Shown here: positions 1 through 5,542 of the stretch, one piece after another | How the letters are laid out: every line of letters starts with the position of its first letter | Position numbering within the stretch: the first letter of the stretch is position 1 | Assembly: GCA_020024855.1 (NCBI GenBank) | Contig: JAHHTB010000118.1 | Span: 1 to 6,021 of the forward strand | DNA: 6,021 bases | Direction of reading: 5' to 3' | Source of the DNA: Fusobacterium sp. | GTDB lineage: Bacteria; Fusobacteriota; Fusobacteriia; Fusobacteriales; Fusobacteriaceae | Translations under genes and position numbers: made by a program | Notes under the pieces: model-generated | The model's input: only the letters and a program-made list of their open reading frames with translations | What the model was told of the DNA's origin: nothing | Database searches by the model: none

Positions 1-49
1 AAATTTTCTCTTCATATCTTTTCCTTATTATATTTTAACATATTTTTAT

Positions 50-89
50 AAAAAAAAGACTCTCTTTGTTTAAATTTAAAGAAAGTCTT
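50..89 (-). terminator. Intrinsic terminator of the sialidase gene
   Basis: An inverted repeat pairs 56-67 with 78-89 around a 10-base loop and lies about 30 bases beyond the sialidase stop codon. On the minus-strand transcript all 12 positions pair, with one G-U wobble (62/83); on the plus strand the same position is a C-A mismatch. The stem is followed on the minus strand by a U tract (complement of the A run 50-57). There is no equivalent T run on the plus-strand side, so it should act only on minus-strand transcription. Bases 1-49 hold nothing recognisable. Confidence 0.8.
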
Positions 90-117
90 AAAAAATTATT
101 TATCTCTTTTTGAATCT

Positions 118-2292
118 CTAAAATTTATAAGTAACCTTTCCTGTTGTTACTCCTTCTCCTGTTGTATCTACTGAATAACCTACTCCTAGTTCAACTTTTT
201 CAGCTACATCAAATGTCGCTGATACTGTTGCCATTCCTACTCCACCATCATATTTTTTTACTGGTGTTGAATACTCTTTTGTTACATCTAAAACTGTAAA
301 TTCATCTCTCCAGTCATCTACATTCATCAACTCTTTTTTCCAACCTAAATCCATTGCTAGTTTTAAGCTTGATTTATCTGTTAATTTCATCTTTTGATCC
401 ACTGTTGCTTTTACATAAAGTTCATTTGATACATTTTTACTTTTATCTACTTTTGCATTATTCCATTTTCCACCATCAATTGTCTTTATTCCACCATCTT
501 CTTCAAAATCTTCATGTCCAAATACTGTTGTATTTAATCCTGCAATTAAATTTAATTTATTCTTAGAAGTGAAATCTATATCTTTAGTTAGTTGGTTTTT
601 CATACTTACACTATATGAATCAAAATCTGTAGTTCTTCCTACTCCTTCTTCTTCATTTCTTTTTACTTTATTGTTTGAGTATACTCCATTTACTGCAAAT
701 CTATATGATAGTTCATTCTCTAAATCTCTATCAAATGAATATCCTATTACAAATGAGTTTAAATCATTTTTTGATTTATTTACATACTTTATTTTTCCTG
801 CTTGATATCCTATGAAAATATTATCATCTTGCATAAAAGCATTATCTTGAGATAAAACTAATGTTGTTTCTTCTGAATTATATTTTATTGTTCTATATAC
901 ATCTTCACTATTATCTTTTGTTTTTTTATAGAAAGCTCCTAATTTAAAGTTATTCAACTCTACAACTGAAGATACTCCACTTTCATTTTCACTTGTATAT
1001 TCTCCTGATAGATAGTTTTTGCTCTCCATCAATTTATCTTGAATACCTAAAATCCCTTGTCCTCTTTCTAATATTTGAGCATTTAGGTTTGCATACTCTT
1101 TTGATGATATGTCGTATCTTCTCATTTCAATGTCAGCTTTTCCTTGTGCTGTTTCAAATAAAATATACAAATTATCTTGATCTTGAGTCATTGAAGTATA
1201 TCCATAAGTTTCTCCATCATAAATTTTTATTCTTCTTCCTGTATTTGTAGTTATAAAAGAATCTGTTCTCGTTCCTTTTATATCAGCTGAATAAGCCACT
1301 AAATATACTTGATCGTCTAAACTTAAAGTACTTGTTTCACACTTAGCAATATCATCAGGTAAAAAATTCTCCTCTAATTTTTCCCATTTTCCATTCTCAT
1401 ATGAATAAACAACTCTTTTTTTAGAAAATTCAGGATTGTTAGCACTATTTTCAACTTTTGCTGCTAAACATATCTTTCCATTATGATAAAAAATATTACT
1501 TTCGCTTGTACTTACTGTTGTTTCTGGAGAGTTTCCTTGTGGAAGAACACCTTCTAATGTCTGTACTTTCCAAGTTTTCCCATTATCTTCAGAATATATA
1601 AATCCAGAAGTTGAAGTAAATTTATCCCCCCAACTAATTGTGTCTTCATTAAATAATTGAATAGGTACATATACAACACCATTATAAGTTAATCCTCCAC
1701 CTGGTCCTTGTAGAATATTCTCATATTTAGTTGCTGGTATTCCTTGCTCTACTAATTGACTCATTATCTCATCTTTTATACTTTTAGGATCACTCCAAGT
1801 TTTTCCATTATCATTGGATGAATAAACAAAAAAATCTGATTTTCCTCCATTTACTGCAATGTGTCCAATATTATTATACCCAAATAAAAAAGTAGTTTCT
1901 GTTCCTGTATTATGGACTATTGCTGGGTCAGTCATTCCTGATTCATATTTACCTGTTTTTGGATTATAAAAAGTAGGAGCCTTTATTTTACTTTCAATCC
2001 AAGTATTTCCTCCATCATTTGATACTTTTATAACAAAATATGGAATAGGATTTCCTTGTGTTGTCCCCATATCTGTATTCCAGTCTTTATTCTTGTATCT
2101 ATAATCAGCTACTGCTATTAATCTCCCATTTCCTGTTGAAGTTAAAGCAGGAATTCTAAATCCACTAGTATTCCCAGCTGAAGTATTTAATGTCCCATGT
2201 TTAAATACTGTCATAGACTCATGCCAACCATCACCAGCTATAATTCCTGTTGCTAAAGTACAAAATAATGTAATCAATGTAAATTTTTTCAT
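118..2292 (-). CDS. Autotransporter sialidase (GH33-like exo-alpha-sialidase with outer-membrane barrel)
   Basis: This 724-residue protein is predicted to release terminal sialic acid from host glycans at the cell surface. Residues 1-20 form a signal peptide (Lys-Lys, a hydrophobic core, Ala-Gly before Asp21). The sialidase domain spans about 22-395: FRIP at 45-48 (Arg46 of the substrate-binding triad), acid/base Asp70 or Asp74, Asp boxes SNDGGNTW 91-98, SNDNGKTW 159-166 and SEDNGKTW 234-241, a degenerate fourth box near 297-303, a GPGGG stretch at 196-200, Glu264, Arg342, nucleophile Tyr365 in GYTSM and Glu380 in LFE. Lys279 sits where the second triad arginine is expected. Residues about 396-427 look helical and would thread the pore. 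Residues about 428-724 alternate polar and hydrophobic and end in VTYKF with a terminal Phe, as in type Va barrels. AGAAGGAGA (2299-2307) fixes the start. The gene has its own promoter and terminator. The family is confident; activity is inferred. Confidence 0.93.
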   Translation of the reverse strand: MKKFTLITLFCTLATGIIAGDGWHESMTVFKHGTLNTSAGNTSGFRIPALTSTGNGRLIAVADYRYKNKDWNTDMGTTQGNPIPYFVIKVSNDGGNTWIESKIKAPTFYNPKTGKYESGMTDPAIVHNTGTETTFLFGYNNIGHIAVNGGKSDFFVYSSNDNGKTWSDPKSIKDEIMSQLVEQGIPATKYENILQGPGGGLTYNGVVYVPIQLFNEDTISWGDKFTSTSGFIYSEDNGKTWKVQTLEGVLPQGNSPETTVSTSESNIFYHNGKICLAAKVENSANNPEFSKKRVVYSYENGKWEKLEENFLPDDIAKCETSTLSLDDQVYLVAYSADIKGTRTDSFITTNTGRRIKIYDGETYGYTSMTQDQDNLYILFETAQGKADIEMRRYDISSKEYANLNAQILERGQGILGIQDKLMESKNYLSGEYTSENESGVSSVVELNNFKLGAFYKKTKDNSEDVYRTIKYNSEETTLVLSQDNAFMQDDNIFIGYQAGKIKYVNKSKNDLNSFVIGYSFDRDLENELSYRFAVNGVYSNNKVKRNEEEGVGRTTDFDSYSVSMKNQLTKDIDFTSKNKLNLIAGLNTTVFGHEDFEEDGGIKTIDGGKWNNAKVDKSKNVSNELYVKATVDQKMKLTDKSSLKLAMDLGWKKELMNVDDWRDEFTVLDVTKEYSTPVKKYDGGVGMATVSATFDVAEKVELGVGYSVDTTGEGVTTGKVTYKF

Positions 2293-2341
2293 AAGTATTC
2301 TCCTTCTTAGTTAGTGTATAGTATTTTTAATTGAAACTTTA

Positions 2342-2364
2342 AAACGTTTATGAACACGTGAACA
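2342..2364 (-). promoter_or_regulatory. Possible operator in the sialidase leader (direct repeat plus palindrome)
   Basis: Just downstream of the predicted sialidase transcription start lie two short elements. One is a direct repeat TGAACA-CG-TGAACA (plus strand 2351-2364), which also contains the palindrome CACGTG (2355-2360). The other is the palindrome AAACGTTT (2342-2349), whose CG-centred form resembles LacI-family half-sites. They fall at roughly +6 to +28, where a bound repressor could block a strong promoter. This G+C-bearing patch stands out in very AT-rich surroundings. No regulator gene is present in the window, so a binding role is inference. Confidence 0.3.
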
Positions 2365-2375
2365 ACTTTTGCTTT

Positions 2376-2404
2376 ATTATATTTTATTTTTTTATTTTTG
2401 TCAA
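2376..2404 (-). promoter_or_regulatory. Sigma-70 promoter of the sialidase gene
   Basis: Read on the minus strand, a perfect -35 TTGACA (2399-2404) and a perfect -10 TATAAT (2376-2381) are separated by exactly 17 bases of nearly pure A/T. Transcription would start near 2369, giving an untranslated leader of about 77 bases. Both boxes match the consensus 6/6, so the basal promoter is strong. If expression is controlled, a repressor or leader-based mechanism is more likely than an activator. Confidence 0.85.
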
Positions 2405-2489
2405 TAAAAAATATATTTACTTTGATTTTAAAACATTAAAAACATTTAATAAACACTATTTTGTATTTGTATAATTTTTAAACTTACAT

Positions 2490-2518
2490 TTGCTAAAATT
2501 AATTTTTTGTAGTATACT
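2490..2518 (+). promoter_or_regulatory. Probable sigma-70 promoter for the rightward gene run
   Basis: A -35 like TTGCTA (2490-2495, 4/6 to consensus) and a -10 TATACT (2513-2518, 5/6) are separated by 17 bases. Transcription would start near 2525, about 38 bases before the ribosome binding site of the leader ORF. A perfect TATAAT also occurs at 2470-2475, but it has no matching -35 box at a suitable distance. The promoter is weaker by consensus than the divergent sialidase promoter. Confidence 0.55.
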
Positions 2519-2572
2519 CATATCAACTAGAAATATTACAAAATTTTATATTCTAATCACAAAGAGGTGATA

Positions 2573-2629
2573 CTTATGACAAAAACTATTTTTTTAATTC
2601 AAGAATAATTTTGTTATGAGCATTTTTTT
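2573..2629 (+). promoter_or_regulatory. Hairpin plus T7 tract: possible attenuator in the leader
   Basis: In RNA, 2573-2584 pairs with 2609-2620 over 12 positions (two G-U wobbles). After a small internal loop the stem continues with 2587-2593 against 2601-2607, closing on a 7-base loop. Two bases after the stem come seven T residues (2623-2629), the layout of an intrinsic terminator. The stem is AU-rich, so its strength is uncertain. The mini-ORF lies within it, and a ribosome paused at the stop codon 2606-2608 would cover the right arm. Translation could therefore favour read-through. Confidence 0.35.
2576..2608 (+). CDS. Possible 10-codon leader peptide upstream of the DUF3592 gene
   Basis: The ORF encodes MTKTIFLIQE and then TAA. 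It is preceded by an excellent ribosome binding site, AGAGGTGA (2563-2570), five bases before the ATG. That is better than one expects by chance for such a short frame. The ORF lies about 50 bases downstream of the predicted plus-strand transcription start and ends 43 bases before the DUF3592 start codon. Its codons overlap the left arm and loop of a predicted hairpin (2573-2620), and its stop codon sits directly against the right arm. It may be a regulatory leader peptide. A chance ORF or the relic of a start region cannot be excluded. Confidence 0.4.
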   Translation: MTKTIFLIQE

Positions 2630-2639
2630 ATTAAAAAAA

Positions 2640-2645
2640 AAGGAG
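2640..2645 (+). promoter_or_regulatory. Ribosome binding site deciding the DUF3592 gene start
   Basis: AAGGAG lies six bases before the ATG at 2652, at the end of a nine-A run (2633-2641). The alternative in-frame ATG at 2616 has only T-rich sequence in front of it and would add MSIFLLKKKEPN before the hydrophobic N-terminus. The 2652 start is therefore preferred. Confidence 0.8.
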
Positions 2646-2651
2646 CCAAAT

Positions 2652-3125
2652 ATGTTAAAAATAATAGGAATAGTTTTCATAGCAATAGGAAGTTTCAATC
2701 TTTTTCAATACAACAAAACTATGAAAGATAATATTTGTGTAAAAGGAGTTCTTATTGATTATACTTATTCTCCAACATTAAGAAGAAGCTTTCCTATATT
2801 TAGATACACAATAGATGGAATAACTTATAAAGAAGAATACAGAGGTAGTTATACATCTAAAAAACAAATTGATGAATTAAAAAATATAAATATTGATCAG
2901 ATGCCAAAAGCAACTAGAAATTTTATGAAAAAATTAAAAGACACTAATTATGTAGAATATGAAATTGGAAAAGAGTATAAGTTATTAGTAAATAAAAATA
3001 ATCCTAAAGAATATTGGATAGCTGAAGATGGAACTAATAAAGGAAGGGAATATATTTGGTTAGGAATAGGAACTATATTTTTAATAATATCATTTATTTC
3101 AAAAATTATTAGAATAATGTTCTAA
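2652..3125 (+). CDS. DUF3592-type two-helix membrane protein
   Basis: This 157-residue protein has a transmembrane helix at about 3-20 and another at about 134-154, with a beta-rich segment of about 110 residues between them. The segment shows the usual DUF3592 pattern: KGVLIDYTYS (31-40), a Phe-Pro-x-Phe-x-Tyr-x-x-x-Gly stretch at 47-56 and GKEYKLLVNKNNPKEYWI (106-123), which resembles the G-x-x-Y-x-V-x-x-x-P-x-x-P signature. The family has no established function; the fold suggests a small extracytoplasmic beta domain tethered at both ends. The frame also opens at an upstream ATG (2616), but the ribosome binding site supports 2652. The next gene starts 29 bases after the stop, so co-transcription is likely. 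Family assignment is by pattern recognition. Confidence 0.8.
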   Translation: MLKIIGIVFIAIGSFNLFQYNKTMKDNICVKGVLIDYTYSPTLRRSFPIFRYTIDGITYKEEYRGSYTSKKQIDELKNINIDQMPKATRNFMKKLKDTNYVEYEIGKEYKLLVNKNNPKEYWIAEDGTNKGREYIWLGIGTIFLIISFISKIIRIMF

Positions 3126-3154
3126 TACTAAGATAATGAATTAGGAGGTACTCT

Positions 3155-4057
3155 ATGAAAGTTAAAGTCATTTTAGGGATAGTAGTTTTATTTATAATAT
3201 CAGTTGGAACTTATACTTATCAAAATAGATATTATTTTTATAGATATTTACCTGCAAAAGATGAATTCAAACTTCAAAATATCAATTCTAAATTATATGA
3301 TGAGAATAATAAAATATTTAGTGGTAGAGTCAAAAGTGGAAGTGATTCATACCTAAATATCTACTCCTACAAAGATGGAGAGCTAGATGGATTAAATGTC
3401 ATATATTTTAAAAACAATATCAAAGAAATAGGGCATTGGAAAAAAGGAAAACAGAATGGACTTTTCCAATTATACACAGAAGATGGAATCCTAATTGACA
3501 ATGCTAACTTTAAAAATGGAGAAAGAGATGGACTTACAGAACAATATTATGGTGATACAGGGAACCTAAGGGTATCTGCAAACTATAAAAATGGTATACT
3601 TGAGGGAAAATTTAAAGCATACTATCCAAATGGAAATCTTCAAGGAGAAGTAATTTATAAAAATGGTGAAATGAATGGAGAATTCAAAGAATATCACGAA
3701 AATAAAAATATAAGACTTTCAGGAAGTTATAAAAACAATCTACAGGACGGCGAATGGAAATCTTATTTAGAAGATGGTACTTTAGAATCAATAATAAACT
3801 ATAAAGATGGAGAACTTAATGGTCTAAAAGAAGATTATTATAAAAATGGAAACGTATGGACAAGACAAGAATTTAAAAATAATACTCAAGAAGGAATTTA
3901 TGAAGTTTATTATGATAATGGCAATCTTCAATTAAAAGCTAAAATAAATAATGGAAAAATGATAGAGGAGCAAAGGTTTAACATAGATGGAACACTTTAT
4001 GATGAGAATGATGATCGAATAGTTATTAAGGATTCAGTAGATTTTCAAAAGAAGTAG
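3155..4057 (+). CDS. Membrane-anchored MORN_2 repeat protein (YwqK family)
   Basis: This 300-residue protein starts with an uncleaved-looking signal anchor (hydrophobic 5-19, then TYTYQNRYYFYRY). About 50 residues of linker follow, then eight tandem repeats at 73-95, 96-119, 120-144, 145-168, 169-192, 193-216, 217-240 and 241-264, and a partial ninth from 265. The period is 24 residues, with one of 23 and one of 25. The unit is K-[ND]-G-x-x-[DNE]-G-x-x-x-x-Y-x-x-[DN]-G-x-[LI] ending in an aromatic residue, the MORN_2 pattern of COG2849. B. subtilis YwqK-like proteins are often labelled antitoxins, but no toxin is visible here and that label should not be transferred. MORN_2 proteins are numerous in Fusobacterium, where a host-interaction role has been proposed but not shown. 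AGGAGGT (3143-3149) precedes the ATG. The repeats probably form an elongated beta solenoid outside the inner membrane. Confidence 0.9.
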   Translation: MKVKVILGIVVLFIISVGTYTYQNRYYFYRYLPAKDEFKLQNINSKLYDENNKIFSGRVKSGSDSYLNIYSYKDGELDGLNVIYFKNNIKEIGHWKKGKQNGLFQLYTEDGILIDNANFKNGERDGLTEQYYGDTGNLRVSANYKNGILEGKFKAYYPNGNLQGEVIYKNGEMNGEFKEYHENKNIRLSGSYKNNLQDGEWKSYLEDGTLESIINYKDGELNGLKEDYYKNGNVWTRQEFKNNTQEGIYEVYYDNGNLQLKAKINNGKMIEEQRFNIDGTLYDENDDRIVIKDSVDFQKK

Positions 4058-4058
4058 G

Positions 4059-4208
4059 AAATTCCTTTTATTTATAGTAAATTATGAGAATTTAAAAAAA
4101 ATAAATCTTGAAGAATTTATTTTTCCTGAGATAGATAGTTATTATAGAGAAAATAATGTGTTACAGAAATTTTTTGATATAACTGTATCTATAAAAAATC
4201 ATTCATAA
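4059..4208 (+). pseudogene. Probable 3' remnant of a lost gene
   Basis: A frame open from 4041 runs to the TAA at 4206-4208. It has no in-frame ATG and no usable ribosome binding site. The translated tail includes INLEEFIFPEIDSYY and then RENNVLQKFFDITVS, which reads like an ordinary globular C-terminus rather than random low-complexity sequence. It is in a different frame from the MORN_2 gene that ends at 4057, so it is not that gene's continuation without a frameshift. Stop codons are frequent in DNA this AT-rich, so a 50-codon open stretch is uncommon though not rare. The likeliest explanation is deletion of the 5' part of a gene that stood between the MORN_2 gene and the next one. The family is not recognised. 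Confidence 0.35.
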
Positions 4209-4227
4209 AATATAGGAGATTATAGCA

Positions 4228-4929
4228 ATGAAAAAGATTTTAATTATTATAATTTGTTTTTTTATTAATATTTCTACAATTTTATTTGGAAATACTCTTT
4301 CAATTAATTCAGAAAAAATGGAGAATAAAGACAGTATGATACAATATAATAATAAATTTGGAATTGAAGTCAATGGAACATATTTTCCTATCCCTAGTGC
4401 TTTAAAAGAATTTATTAATAATGGTTGGAAAATAAGTGATAAAAAGCCCTATTTTTTAAATCCACTAGTTGGAGAAGATTACTATAACATGCGTACAAAT
4501 TGGTCATTATCAAAAGATAAAAAAAGCATTTTAAAAGGTGGAAAGATTATTAGACTTTTAGAAAAAGATGGTGTACTCTTGGAAGTTACAATAGCCAATC
4601 AAAATATCTTGGATAATGATAGTCCTACCCAAGCTATTGAAGAGGGTATAGTAAATTCTATGATCATATTTTATAATGAAACATGTGATAGCATAAAATT
4701 AAACAATAAAGAGTTGAAAAATTTAACTCCTGATATCTTAATCAAAGATTTTCCTTTAAGTGATGGCTGGCAACATATTCCAACAAATTACAGTAATCAT
4801 CCAGAATTAGGAATATCATCAGAGTATACCATTATAAAAATAATGGATAATAATGAAATAAGTATCACTATCTATTTTAATTTAGAAAATAGAGCTTTTA
4901 AAATAGAAGTATCCAATCAAAACTTTTAG
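4228..4929 (+). CDS. Exported protein of unknown function with a G-W motif
   Basis: This 233-residue protein has a signal peptide (MKKILIIIICFFINISTILFG, cleavage near 21-22) and no lipobox, so it is probably periplasmic or secreted. The mature part opens with a polar linker. A segment at 48-69 follows, with Asn-Gly-x-Tyr-Phe-x-x-Pro and ending in NNGWKI. That pattern (a glycine, a Pro a few residues on, then Gly-Trp about ten later) recalls uncharacterised secreted proteins and lipoproteins of Gram-positive bacteria. Alternating strands and a second region (about 160-233, with LSDGWQHIP and a beta-rich end) complete it. The only mature cysteine is Cys153. AGGAG (4214-4218) lies nine bases before the ATG. 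No catalytic motif is visible. Existence as a gene is near certain; function is unknown. Confidence 0.85.
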   Translation: MKKILIIIICFFINISTILFGNTLSINSEKMENKDSMIQYNNKFGIEVNGTYFPIPSALKEFINNGWKISDKKPYFLNPLVGEDYYNMRTNWSLSKDKKSILKGGKIIRLLEKDGVLLEVTIANQNILDNDSPTQAIEEGIVNSMIIFYNETCDSIKLNNKELKNLTPDILIKDFPLSDGWQHIPTNYSNHPELGISSEYTIIKIMDNNEISITIYFNLENRAFKIEVSNQNF

Positions 4930-4968
4930 AAGATAATTTTTTATAGTATATCTATTTAGGAGGTAAAA

Positions 4969-5490
4969 ATGAAAAAAATAATTTCAATCTTAACTCTATT
5001 AATATTTACATTATCATATTCAGAAGAAAAATCTGCTGTAACTGATGTAGTTTCTTCAGTGGTGTCAGGGGTGGTATCCACTGGAAAAAATGTTTTAAAA
5101 GGTGTTAAAGAGGGAATTGATACTGGGAGACAAGATGGTAAAAGTTTAGATGAAGCCTTAATAATTTATGATAAAGAAAATTTTGAAAAGAATATAGTTC
5201 CCTTTGTTTTATCAGTGACAAAAGATAAGTTAGAATATAGAGTAACAGTTGGTTTAAAAAATAAAACAGATAGAATGATTAGACTGACAAATCTTAATGA
5301 AAAAAAATCCCTACAACTTTTAGATACTGAAGGTTTTGCAGTTTTTGCTATCTCTTCCTTTGATGATATTAATATTCCAAAACAATCTTCAGTCAAAAGT
5401 ACTTTTATATTCCCTGTTGATGGAAAACCTGCTATGATAAAAATTTATGAAAGTGAAATAAAAATTGATGAAAAAGCAGTAAAAGAATAA
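4969..5490 (+). CDS. Exported protein with a predicted Ig-like beta-sandwich domain, function unknown
   Basis: This 173-residue protein has a signal peptide of about 18 residues (MKKIISILTLLIFTLSYS, then Glu-Glu). A Val/Ser/Gly-rich amphipathic stretch (about 23-50, repeating VVSSVVSGVV and then Gly-Lys-x-Val-Leu-x-Gly) might associate with membrane. A short acidic linker ending near 66 follows. Residues about 75-168 alternate hydrophobic and polar positions in several strands (for example LEYRVTVGLKNKT at 88-100), including the Asn-Lys-Thr turn and a late proline-flanked strand. This resembles DUF4352-like immunoglobulin folds, but that is a fold impression, not a family assignment. A perfect AGGAGGT (4958-4964) lies four bases before the ATG, and the upstream gene ends 39 bases earlier, so co-transcription is possible. 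Confidence 0.85.
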   Translation: MKKIISILTLLIFTLSYSEEKSAVTDVVSSVVSGVVSTGKNVLKGVKEGIDTGRQDGKSLDEALIIYDKENFEKNIVPFVLSVTKDKLEYRVTVGLKNKTDRMIRLTNLNEKKSLQLLDTEGFAVFAISSFDDINIPKQSSVKSTFIFPVDGKPAMIKIYESEIKIDEKAVKE

Positions 5491-5542
5491 AAAATGAATA
5501 TTTAATTTCTATTAATATAAATTAGAAAAATAGGGAGGGAAG

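Larger units (their letters stand above)
2293..2651. other. Divergent intergenic regulatory region
   Basis: This gap of about 360 bases separates the leftward sialidase gene from the rightward gene run. From left to right it holds the sialidase ribosome binding site and untranslated leader, possible operator repeats, the sialidase promoter, an extremely AT-rich stretch (about 2405-2489) with A and T runs and no recognisable element, a plus-strand promoter, and a 10-codon leader ORF inside a hairpin with a T run. No RNA gene or longer coding frame was recognised in it. Confidence 0.7.

Noticed and set aside
354..1250. Plus-strand open frames at 354-566, 569-805 and 993-1250
   Set aside because: They lie antisense within the sialidase gene, have low-complexity Leu/Phe/Ser-rich translations and lack ribosome binding sites. 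The sialidase frame has clear conserved motifs throughout.
2616..2651. Upstream start (ATG at 2616) for the DUF3592 gene
   Set aside because: It has no ribosome binding site and passes through T7 and A9 runs. The ATG at 2652 has AAGGAG at ideal spacing and begins directly with the hydrophobic helix.
3155..4057. Calling the MORN_2 protein an antitoxin or immunity protein
   Set aside because: The label comes from YwqK-family naming. No toxin, LXG or other polymorphic-toxin gene is adjacent, and the N-terminal membrane anchor does not suit a cytoplasmic antitoxin.
4054..4070. AGGAAATTCCTTTTA after the MORN_2 stop codon as a terminator
   Set aside because: The palindrome leaves only three base pairs once a realistic loop is allowed, so it cannot form a stable terminator hairpin.
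4097..4124. Ten-base A/T inverted repeat as a terminator after the MORN_2 gene
   Set aside because: The arms pair perfectly (4097-4106 with 4115-4124), but the stem has no G-C pair and no separate T tract beyond the stem. In sequence this AT-rich, A-run/T-run pairs arise easily by chance.
4155..4211. Separate promoter before the gene at 4228
   Set aside because: TTGATA (4174-4179), TATAAC (4178-4183) and TAAAAT (4206-4211) occur but cannot be combined with 15-19 base spacing, so no promoter is supportable.
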